Shown here one piece after another: positions 1 to 6,249 of a stretch of 7,659 nucleotides of DNA. Source of the stretch: Thermotoga sp. (GTDB taxonomy: Bacteria > Thermotogota > Thermotogae > B21-G9); NCBI GenBank assembly GCA_003641545.1, contig QNAU01000060.1, forward strand, positions 1 to 7,659, given 5' to 3'. A program made the position numbers and the translations under genes. Position 1 is the first letter of the stretch. Each line of letters opens with the position of its first letter. The notes under the pieces were generated by a model, which saw only the letters and a list, made by a program, of their open reading frames with translations, was not told the origin of the DNA and made no database searches.

Positions 1-1083
1 ATCGAAGAAGGACAGTTCCGTTCCAACGTCCGCGGGGATGGGAATCGATGCCATAGCCATCAGTGTCAGAAGTCCTATGGTTTTCAACGTGACCGTCTTT
101 CCTCCTGTGTTCGGGCCGGTTAGGACCAAACCTTGGAAATCCGTTCCAACTTCGACATCTATCGGGACGACTTTATCCTTTGGGATGAGTGGATGTCTCG
201 CCCTTCTGAGAACTATCCTTCCATCGTGGTTGATCGATGGTACGATGCATTTTTCCTTGATCATGTAATTAGCCCTCGCGTAGAGTGTATCGAAATAGGA
301 AAATGTGTCGATCACCTTCAGGAGGGTGTTCTTTTTCTTCACGATCTCCAAGAGTATATTCTCCAATATCCTGTTTATCTCTCTCTCCTCGTCGACCTCG
401 AGTTTCTTCAATTCATCGTTCAGTTGTATCAATTCCTCAGGTTCAACGTAGAGCGTCGCCCCACTCGATGAGACGGATACGACTATTCCCTTGATTTCCT
501 TTCTTCTATCGCTCTTCACCAGAAGGACGTATCTTCCTTCCCTCTTGGTGAAATATGGCCGTTGGATTATGTTTCTGAACTGGTTCAAAAGCTTATCCAA
601 CTTCCTTCTCAAAGTGCTTTCGAGGATCTTTTTGTTCTTCCTTATACTTGCGAGTTTTTCACTCGCCCCATCCTTGACAAACCCTTTGTCATCTATGGAA
701 TTTTTGATGATATCCCGCAGATGGGAAAGCGTGTTCACAGATCTGAAAAGATTCCAAAGTTTTGGAAATTCGTCCTTCGATCTCTCTATGTGTTCTTTCA
801 ATTTCTTCACCGAGGAAAGAAAGATGGATATATTCAGGAAGGACTTTGTATTCGGTATATAACCGTTGATCATCGAATTCAGATCATCCCTCACATCCAC
901 GGGCTGAATATCGGGAATTCCGTATCTCGTGAGAAGTGAATGTGTTTCCTCCACGAGTTCGTAATCTTCCCACCCATCTTTTGGTCTGATCGTTCTGACT
1001 TTGTCCCTTCCGTAATTGGAGAGACACAACTCGGAGAGAATTTTCAGAACCTTTTGAAATTCGAGTCTTTCAAGATCGAACAT
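1..1083 (-). CDS. mutS2: MutS2 family ATPase, N-terminal part (3' end outside window)
   Basis: This open frame encodes 361 residues and runs off the left edge, so only the N-terminal half is present; family members are usually about 750-790 residues. The start MFDLERLEF followed by helical core/lever segments is typical of MutS2, which lacks the mismatch-recognition domain of MutS. Residues about 181-222 carry the hallmark core region with SSSGATLYVEP (205-215). ARHPL (295-299) opens the ATPase domain, and the Walker A motif GPNTGGKT is at 323-330. Walker B, the helix-turn-helix and the C-terminal Smr nuclease domain would lie beyond the edge. In known relatives MutS2 suppresses recombination or rescues collided ribosomes; which role applies here cannot be told. 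The ATG at 1083 is preceded by GGTGAT (1088-1093). A GTG at 1092 is in frame but sits inside that site, so ATG is preferred. The gene follows bamA after 25 bp. Confidence 0.94.
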   Translation of the reverse strand, partial: MFDLERLEFQKVLKILSELCLSNYGRDKVRTIRPKDGWEDYELVEETHSLLTRYGIPDIQPVDVRDDLNSMINGYIPNTKSFLNISIFLSSVKKLKEHIERSKDEFPKLWNLFRSVNTLSHLRDIIKNSIDDKGFVKDGASEKLASIRKNKKILESTLRRKLDKLLNQFRNIIQRPYFTKREGRYVLLVKSDRRKEIKGIVVSVSSSGATLYVEPEELIQLNDELKKLEVDEEREINRILENILLEIVKKKNTLLKVIDTFSYFDTLYARANYMIKEKCIVPSINHDGRIVLRRARHPLIPKDKVVPIDVEVGTDFQGLVLTGPNTGGKTVTLKTIGLLTLMAMASIPIPADVGTELSFFD

Positions 1084-1087
1084 GGAT

Positions 1088-1093
1088 ATCACC
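1088..1093 (-). promoter_or_regulatory. Shine-Dalgarno site of mutS2 in the bamA-mutS2 gap
   Basis: GGTGAT, four bases before the ATG at 1083, matches the 3' half of the extended consensus. The 25-bp gap between bamA and mutS2 (1084-1108) holds only this site. It shows no terminator hairpin, so mutS2 is likely to be read from the same transcript. Confidence 0.65.
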
Positions 1094-1108
1094 CATCGTT
1101 GGTATCCA

Positions 1109-3394
1109 TCAGAACATGTTTCCGAATGCGAAGATGACCTTTCCCTTCTCGTACCAGTTCTCCTCGATCAATGGGAATGCCCAGTCGAGTCTGACTATAC
1201 CAACGAAGGGAACATGGAATCTGGCACCGATACCGAAGGAATACAGGGAATTCGACAGCAGATACGGAGGATTGAAGAATGTGAACGGAGAATTGCCGGC
1301 GAAACCTTGATCGTAGAATGCAACGAGGGTTATCGGTAATCCAAATCTCTGAAGTTTCAACCTGTATTCGGAGTTCAGTATGTATTCATAATCGCCCGAT
1401 CTTCCCGTTCCGAGTGTGAAATCGTATCCCCTGACTGTGTAAGCACTTCCAACGTTCAAACTCATCGTGCTCTTCACATCGTATATACCACCGATCGATC
1501 CGCGGAGTGCTATAACATGATCCGGGAACAATTCGAAGAAGTTCCTGATCTCCAAGATCATCTTCACGTATTCCTCCGTTCCACCGAATCCAGTCACATT
1601 CAACGTTGTTCCCACGTAGGTGCCGAACCTTGGATCGAGGAAGTTGTCCCGTGTGTCGTATTTGTATCCCAGCTCCACGGATCGTGTATCACCAGTTGGT
1701 TCGGCAAGTTGTGTAGATTCCTTGGTGAAGGATTCCCATCTTCCCGTGAGGGAGACGGAATGATCGTAGTGAATGTTGTAAACCGTGGTTAAAGAGAGAC
1801 CGTATCTTTCCTCGTTGTACGTTATGAATGTTGAGGTTGCTTCCCCTATTTCCGACGATGTTATATCGGTTTTGTAATACACCTTCGCCGATACATCGAA
1901 TGGAGATGCCAATATTCTCGGAATATCGTATTTCAAGGATATGTCGCTCTTTTCACCCAATTTGGCATCGAAAGAAAATTTCTGTCCGTAACCGAAGGGG
2001 TTAACTATCCCAAAATTTATTCCTCCCGCGAATCCCGTGTACCATGGTTTCCCTTCCTCGGGCATTCCCCATGAGATGGTCCCACCGAAATTACCAACCC
2101 TCTTTTCCTTCAGGATGATCGAAATGTCAACCAGTGTGGAATCGGCTGAGTGAAGCTGAGGTATTATGTTCACATTTTCGAAATATTCGGAATTTTGGAG
2201 GGCACCGACGGTCCTCTGAAGTTTCGAAGTCTGAAGTGGTTTCCCTTTCTCCAAGATCGTGTAAGCTCTCGGAATGTATTCCTTGGTCTTGGTAATTCCC
2301 TCAAAACTGACGTTGTCCACGTACCTTTCCGCCACTCTGTAAATCAAGGATTTTTCATTTTCATCATAGTTAACTCTGACACCAACGAGAGGATAATCAT
2401 TCTCCTCGTAATACTTTCTTATCCTGTAGGAATCCCTTAGAACTCTCATGAGATCTGTGGGGGAACCAGGTTTACTCTCTATTTGAGACAGAACGTCCCC
2501 TTGTCTCAGAAGTGTCACTCCTTCCACCTTCACCGTCTTCACTTCTTTTCCTTCCTCCACGACGGGATTCAGCTGGACATCCACCACCATGTTCACTAAA
2601 TGATCGTTCGACAACTCCTTGATCTTCACGTTTTCAAAGGTTATTTTCGTTTCCGGACCGAAGAAGCCACTCTGCAAGAGCTTGGTGTAAGCGTACTGAA
2701 ACTCTCTGGTCTTCGGGAAGTAGTTCACCCTTCTCATGAAGAAACGTGTGAATATGTTTTCGTAGGTATCCTTCATGAACTCTATTCCCAGGATTTTCTT
2801 AATCTCTTCTTCCGTCAGATCGCGCCTGTCCCCTTTCAACTTCAAATCCCACAGCAGAAGTTCTCTCACAGTGAAGGTTATTATCCCACTCGGTGGAACG
2901 ACGAGTTCACCACTTTCGATGTTCACATCGCTTTTTATATCCACAAGAAAGTATCCCTTGCTTTTGTAATACTCGGCTATCCTCTTCATACTCTCTTTCA
3001 ATTTCGTGATGCTCAGAGCCTTCTGTTTTTCGAGGACCACCTCTTCCTCAAGTTCTTTTTCATCCACGACCTTCGGTCCCTCGATGAAAACTCTCCATCC
3101 CGTCACGGGGGGATTCTCTTCGAAGTAGATGACTATCCCAACGCCGTAGGGAAGTTTCTTCACCTTGGGATCTATTCTCGAAAAGTATCCAAGATCGAAT
3201 ATCCTCTTCAGATCCCTCTTGAAGGCTTCCTCGTTGAATTCACCGCCGACCACCGTTTCCTTCATGGCGGATTTTATCTCTTCATCCGAAACGGTTATGT
3301 TTCCAGCAAAATAAAGATACTTCAATTTTATGGGAAAAATGAGGGTGAAGATGAAGAAGATGAAAATCAGAAAAAGAAAATATCTCCTGAACAT
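1109..3394 (-). CDS. bamA: Outer-membrane protein assembly factor, BamA/Omp85 family
   Basis: The 761-residue product is predicted to fold and insert beta-barrel proteins into the outer membrane (the toga, if this is a Thermotogota). It begins with a very hydrophobic segment (residues 5-20). About five POTRA-like repeats follow, at roughly 26-92, 99-178, 182-275, 285-356 and 357-430. They show the usual pattern of a GN/EG-containing first strand, paired helices, and a GYF or EYF element (for example GYF at 69-71, SGFF at 242-245, EYFENV at 403-408). The C-terminal barrel (about 433-761) has the Omp85 signatures YDTRD...DPRFGTYV (579-593), VRGY (654-657, the conserved inner-loop motif) and RLDWAFPL (735-742). 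It ends in the terminal Phe expected of a beta-signal. The start ATG has AAGGAGG at 3403-3409, inside the last codons of thyX, which ends 3 bp upstream. BamA is preferred over TamA or a two-partner secretion transporter because of the POTRA number, but family assignment is by motif only. Confidence 0.93.
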   Translation of the reverse strand: MFRRYFLFLIFIFFIFTLIFPIKLKYLYFAGNITVSDEEIKSAMKETVVGGEFNEEAFKRDLKRIFDLGYFSRIDPKVKKLPYGVGIVIYFEENPPVTGWRVFIEGPKVVDEKELEEEVVLEKQKALSITKLKESMKRIAEYYKSKGYFLVDIKSDVNIESGELVVPPSGIITFTVRELLLWDLKLKGDRRDLTEEEIKKILGIEFMKDTYENIFTRFFMRRVNYFPKTREFQYAYTKLLQSGFFGPETKITFENVKIKELSNDHLVNMVVDVQLNPVVEEGKEVKTVKVEGVTLLRQGDVLSQIESKPGSPTDLMRVLRDSYRIRKYYEENDYPLVGVRVNYDENEKSLIYRVAERYVDNVSFEGITKTKEYIPRAYTILEKGKPLQTSKLQRTVGALQNSEYFENVNIIPQLHSADSTLVDISIILKEKRVGNFGGTISWGMPEEGKPWYTGFAGGINFGIVNPFGYGQKFSFDAKLGEKSDISLKYDIPRILASPFDVSAKVYYKTDITSSEIGEATSTFITYNEERYGLSLTTVYNIHYDHSVSLTGRWESFTKESTQLAEPTGDTRSVELGYKYDTRDNFLDPRFGTYVGTTLNVTGFGGTEEYVKMILEIRNFFELFPDHVIALRGSIGGIYDVKSTMSLNVGSAYTVRGYDFTLGTGRSGDYEYILNSEYRLKLQRFGLPITLVAFYDQGFAGNSPFTFFNPPYLLSNSLYSFGIGARFHVPFVGIVRLDWAFPLIEENWYEKGKVIFAFGNMF

Positions 3395-3397
3395 GTC

Positions 3398-4117
3398 TCA
3401 TTCCTCCTTAAGAGCTTCAAGGGTATCCTTCATATCCCCGGTGTAACCATACCTTAGGAAAGCTTCAAAAACCCACGGACATGTGCTCTTGAATATCCGT
3501 GCGACTCTGATCGCGTATTCTCTCATTTCATACTGTGCGTGTGAATCGCATCTTAAATTCAGGAAATTCATCAGGCTCCTCGCGTTGACCGTCCAGTAGA
3601 ACTGCGTGTACATCGCCATGGGTAAAATGATTCTGGATAATTCCCTTGCTAAACCGAGTTCGAGCAACCTTTGATAATTCTCGTAGCTGAGTTTCATGGA
3701 ATTCTCCATGATCTCAGTCATCCTGTCCTTCAAGTTTGGATCATCCACGATCCTACTTCCCTGCTTGTTCTTCGGATCGGGAATTCTCGGCTTGTCCGGA
3801 ACGTACCATTCATCCTCGTAAACCGTGTATCTTCCACTGATCTCGTTGTAACTTGCTATTCTGTGCCTCATCCACTGTCTCGCAACGAATATAGGACATT
3901 TCACGTGGAATTTGAATACCACGTGTTCGAATGGTGTTCCATGTCCGTGTTTCATGAGATACTCTATCAGCTTTTTGTCCCTCTCCGGCGTCGTTCGTCC
4001 TCTTCCATGGGAAACTCTCGCGGATTCCACAACTGAGTAATCATCCCCCATTTTTTCTATCAAACGTATGAAACCCTTATCAAGCACCCTGTATTCCACG
4101 ATAAATGATCTTTCCAT
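3398..4117 (-). CDS. thyX: FAD-dependent thymidylate synthase ThyX
   Basis: ThyX methylates dUMP to dTMP using methylene-tetrahydrofolate, with NADPH and bound FAD as reductant, and works as a homotetramer. With the ATG at 4117 the protein has 239 residues (the Thermotoga maritima enzyme has about 220). The signature RHRxxSxxxxSxR is complete as RHRIASYNEISGR (residues 84-96). Also present are ARVS (33-36), the HGHGTPFEH segment (57-65), and the nucleotide-binding block TVNARSLMNFLNLR...SHAQ (176-195). A short insertion around residues 104-128 explains the extra length. The start is uncertain. The open frame extends to a TTG at 4141, but GGATGTGA (4123-4130) lies five bases before the ATG at 4117 and supports that start. 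Homology begins only near VLDKGF (11-16), so later GTG codons at 4099 or 4087 are also possible. The 5' end overlaps ribF. No thyA is seen in the window. Confidence 0.96.
   Translation of the reverse strand: MERSFIVEYRVLDKGFIRLIEKMGDDYSVVESARVSHGRGRTTPERDKKLIEYLMKHGHGTPFEHVVFKFHVKCPIFVARQWMRHRIASYNEISGRYTVYEDEWYVPDKPRIPDPKNKQGSRIVDDPNLKDRMTEIMENSMKLSYENYQRLLELGLARELSRIILPMAMYTQFYWTVNARSLMNFLNLRCDSHAQYEMREYAIRVARIFKSTCPWVFEAFLRYGYTGDMKDTLEALKEE
3403..3409 (-). promoter_or_regulatory. Shine-Dalgarno site of bamA within the thyX 3' end
   Basis: AAGGAGG lies eight bases before the bamA ATG. It is encoded by the last thyX codons (Lys-Glu-Glu end). This supports the annotated BamA N-terminus and translational coupling to thyX. 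Confidence 0.85.
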
Positions 4118-4916
4118 TCTCTTCACATCCCACAGATTCAAGAATTTTCAACAACGCCTCACGGTTCAAAGCTGGTTTCTCAATTCCGTCCATCGACAGT
4201 TCGATCAAGGTATCTTCACCATCCTTAAAAAATCGTGCAAATCCTTCCGTCCACCTTCCATCGATGAACACGAAGGATCTGTAAACACCGAATTTTGGGG
4301 TGACCAATTTCTCATCAGGTCTTTTCAGGAGTATCCTTCCCTCATCCATATCCACGATTTTTCCCTCCATGAGAAGTGGTTCACCCAAAAATTTGGTAAC
4401 GCTCTTCAAATCACCGAGTTTTATCAAGTGTCTTATGAATGAACTACTTATCCTGACACCATTCAGCGTGATTGGATCTATCACTCTCACCTTGAAACCG
4501 TGGATTCTCCCGTATTCCTTGAACATTTCAGCATCTCCTTCTCTTCCTTTCCCGTATCTGAAATCGTGGCCAATTATCACTTCCACCAACGCATACTTTT
4601 TGAGCAGATAATCCTCAACGAAATCTCGTGCGGTCATATTCCTGATTTTCTCCATATCCAACAGTTCGATCTCATCCACACCAAGTTCGATTATCTTCCT
4701 CTTCCTCAAATTCGTGGATAAGATCAATCCTTCGAATTCATCCGAATGGTAATTGATGGGATATTTTATCGAAATGACGCATGATTTCAAACGCATAGAG
4801 CGTGCCGTTTCAACCACATGGGATATTATCCTCTTGTGCCCCAGATGCAATCCATCGAAGATACCCAACGTCAGAACGATTTTTTTTACATTTGTATTGG
4901 ATCCCATCTTTCTCAT
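4080..4916 (-). CDS. ribF: RibF-like FMN adenylyltransferase (FAD synthetase) with degenerate riboflavin kinase domain
   Basis: The 278-residue protein has the two-domain RibF layout. The N-terminal nucleotidyltransferase domain (about 12-172) is intact. It has GIFDGLHLGH (18-27, the HxGH ATP-binding motif), GHDFRYGKGREGD (116-128) and RISSSFIR (155-162), all diagnostic for FMN adenylyltransferase, which makes FAD from FMN and ATP. The C-terminal part (about 177-262) aligns with riboflavin kinase at its edges (LGEPLLMEGKIV, then PKFGVY at 207-212). However, the GFPTAN loop that binds ATP/Mg is missing, as are the NxGxxPT and DLYG elements. A Glu at 239 may correspond to the catalytic base. 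Kinase activity is therefore doubtful. The frame is uninterrupted and both flanks still align, so a sequencing frameshift is not needed to explain it. The start ATG overlaps the truB stop as ATGA and is preceded by GGGGAGG (4924-4930). An A8 run lies in codons 10-13. Confidence 0.93.
   Translation of the reverse strand: MRKMGSNTNVKKIVLTLGIFDGLHLGHKRIISHVVETARSMRLKSCVISIKYPINYHSDEFEGLILSTNLRKRKIIELGVDEIELLDMEKIRNMTARDFVEDYLLKKYALVEVIIGHDFRYGKGREGDAEMFKEYGRIHGFKVRVIDPITLNGVRISSSFIRHLIKLGDLKSVTKFLGEPLLMEGKIVDMDEGRILLKRPDEKLVTPKFGVYRSFVFIDGRWTEGFARFFKDGEDTLIELSMDGIEKPALNREALLKILESVGCEENGKIIYRGIQGA
4123..4130 (-). promoter_or_regulatory. Probable Shine-Dalgarno site of thyX, inside ribF
   Basis: GGATGTGA differs at one base from GGAGGTGA and sits five bases before the ATG at 4117. 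It lies within the last codons of ribF and favours this start over the TTG at 4141. It is weaker than the other sites in the operon, so thyX may depend on ribosomes finishing ribF. Confidence 0.6.
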
Positions 4917-5857
4917 CCTCGTTCCTCCCCAAAGACTTTCCTCAACTTTGCGATCCTGTCGTGCCTTCCCAACCTCTTCAAGGTTCGTATGAATCCACTC
5001 TTTCTCTCAGCGGTTGCGACGGCCAGAAATCTGCCTTTCTCATCGATTATTCTCACCAACGCGCCTTTTTCAAAATCGTCGGAAACCTCAACCACATCGT
5101 CCACATACACCTGTGAGCCGTTCAGAACTTTATCACCGCAACTCTTCGTGACCACGATGGCAGGAAGATCTTTCAACGCTTCGTTCAGAGGTATGATGTG
5201 TCTCTCCAACTGTTCTGCGGGCATGGATTCGATATCTATGGATTCTTCCACGGAAAAGTGGCCTATCCTCAACCTCTCGAGTTCCAACAAAACCGCACCG
5301 CATCCCAACTTGTAGCCAACATCCATAGCCAAGGATCTTATGTAAGTCCCGGGAGAAACATCCGTTTCAAAGAGGACTGTCTTTTCATCCAAATTTACAT
5401 CGAGAATCCTTATCCAGTTTATCTTCACCCTCTTCGGTGGGAGGCGAATGATAACACCTTTTCTGGCCAATTCATACAGTCTCTCACCTTTGTATCTTCT
5501 CGCGGAATATGCGGGAGGAACTTGATCATATTCCCCCACGAAACTTTGGAAAGCTTCCTCTATATCCTCAAGACTCACATTGCATTCTCTCTCTTCCCTC
5601 ACTTCACCCGTTATGTCGAATGTTTCCGTGATCAAACCGAGTTTCATCTTTCCTCGATACGTCTTGTGCATGTCCTTGAAATATTCGAGTATCCTCGTTC
5701 CCTTGTTGATGCCAAGTATGAGAAGTCCCTTAGCAAATGGATCCAGCGTCCCTGCATGACCCACTTTTCTCACACCGAGCTTTTTTCTCACCGAATCCAC
5801 AACATCGTGCGAGGTGGGACCAGATCTTTTATTCACAAGAAGTATCCCCGATCTCAT
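4913..5857 (-). CDS. truB: tRNA pseudouridine-55 synthase TruB
   Basis: TruB converts U55 in the T-loop of nearly all elongator tRNAs to pseudouridine and also acts as a tRNA folding chaperone. The 314 residues match the usual length of thermotogal TruB (about 309). The catalytic motif GHAGTLDPFAKG places the nucleophile at Asp39. The active-site Tyr is Y67 in KTYRG. The VPPAYSARRYKG segment is at 113-124, and the conserved Arg/Leu motif YIRSLA at 172-177. A C-terminal PUA RNA-binding domain spans about 232-290. The start MRSGILLVNK is standard. Its ATG overlaps the rbfA stop as ATGA, with AAGGAG at 5865-5870 serving as Shine-Dalgarno site seven bases upstream. Its own stop overlaps the ribF start in the same way. 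Nothing in the sequence suggests loss of function. Confidence 0.98.
   Translation of the reverse strand: MRSGILLVNKRSGPTSHDVVDSVRKKLGVRKVGHAGTLDPFAKGLLILGINKGTRILEYFKDMHKTYRGKMKLGLITETFDITGEVREERECNVSLEDIEEAFQSFVGEYDQVPPAYSARRYKGERLYELARKGVIIRLPPKRVKINWIRILDVNLDEKTVLFETDVSPGTYIRSLAMDVGYKLGCGAVLLELERLRIGHFSVEESIDIESMPAEQLERHIIPLNEALKDLPAIVVTKSCGDKVLNGSQVYVDDVVEVSDDFEKGALVRIIDEKGRFLAVATAERKSGFIRTLKRLGRHDRIAKLRKVFGEERG
4924..4930 (-). promoter_or_regulatory. Shine-Dalgarno site of ribF within truB
   Basis: GGGGAGG sits seven bases before the ribF ATG at 4916 and inside the last truB codons. It supports the start at 4916 over the in-frame ATG at 4907. Confidence 0.8.
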
Positions 5858-6237
5858 TCCTCTTCTCCTTCTGGTTCTTCGGTTTTCCCAGTTCCATATC
5901 CAAGATCTTCCAAGATCTTGTGTATTCTGACACTGGCTTCTATGCCTTTGTCTTCTTTGAATCTTATCTCCGGAACGGTGTATATCCTCAGATTCCTCGC
6001 GACATATGATCTGAAGAATCCTTTCGCTTTCTCCAGAAGTTCCAACGTTGCTTTTCTCTCCTCGTCATCCCCAAGAACGCTGACGTAAACATCCGCGTAT
6101 CTCTTATCCTTCGACAGTCTCACCATGGTGAAACTGATGAGTTCATTTCTTATTCTTGGATCTTTCGATTCCATGAGAGCTTCGGAGAGTAGCTTCTGAA
6201 TCTCCGATTCCAGCATCTCTTTCCTGTGTACTTTCAT
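5854..6237 (-). CDS. rbfA: 30S ribosome-binding factor RbfA
   Basis: RbfA is a KH-type protein that binds immature 30S subunits and helps finish processing at the 5' end of 16S rRNA. The 127-residue product begins MKVHRKEMLESEIQ and keeps the family features: DPRI (27-30), the LSKDKRYADVYVS strand (42-54), the RNLRIY...PEIRF segment, and the closing DKGIEASVRIHKIL. The KH fold would span about residues 1-110. The frame is open farther upstream to 6303. However, that extension lies inside the preceding gene, and the strong site GAGGTGAT (6242-6249) is placed exactly for the ATG at 6237. An ATG at 6243 lies inside this site and is unlikely. The C-terminus is an acidic tail (EEPEGEEE), comparable to the charged tail of the Thermotoga maritima protein. 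The stop overlaps truB, which suggests coupled translation. Confidence 0.96.
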   Translation of the reverse strand: MKVHRKEMLESEIQKLLSEALMESKDPRIRNELISFTMVRLSKDKRYADVYVSVLGDDEERKATLELLEKAKGFFRSYVARNLRIYTVPEIRFKEDKGIEASVRIHKILEDLGYGTGKTEEPEGEEE

Positions 6238-6241
6238 CACC

Positions 6242-6249
6242 ATCACCTC
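6242..6249 (-). promoter_or_regulatory. Strong Shine-Dalgarno site fixing the rbfA start
   Basis: GAGGTGAT pairs over eight bases with the extended anti-Shine-Dalgarno end of 16S rRNA (ATCACCTC). It lies four bases before the ATG at 6237 and overlaps the stop codon of the upstream gene. It decides between 6237 and the longer open frame that begins at 6303. Confidence 0.85.

Noticed and set aside
2600..3457. A plus-strand open frame of 285 codons opposite bamA
   Set aside because: It is antisense to a well-supported Omp85 gene, has no ribosome site or recognisable domain, and reads as the mirror of BamA POTRA codons. Long antisense frames are common with this purine-rich codon use.
4116..4400. 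A frameshift as the cause of the abnormal RibF kinase domain
   Set aside because: The frame stays open, and residues on both sides of the missing loop still align with the flavokinase fold in the same frame. A deletion or divergence is therefore the simpler reading.
5900..5920. Tandem palindromic 10-mers (CAAGATCTTC repeated), possibly an operator or hairpin
   Set aside because: They fall inside the conserved C-terminal codons of rbfA (HKILEDLGYG). The repeat is explained by the coding sequence, and no T run follows.
5198..6088. A plus-strand open frame of 296 codons opposite truB and rbfA
   Set aside because: It spans the junction of two conserved genes on the other strand, and its Ser/Phe/Pro-rich, low-complexity composition is that of a shadow frame.
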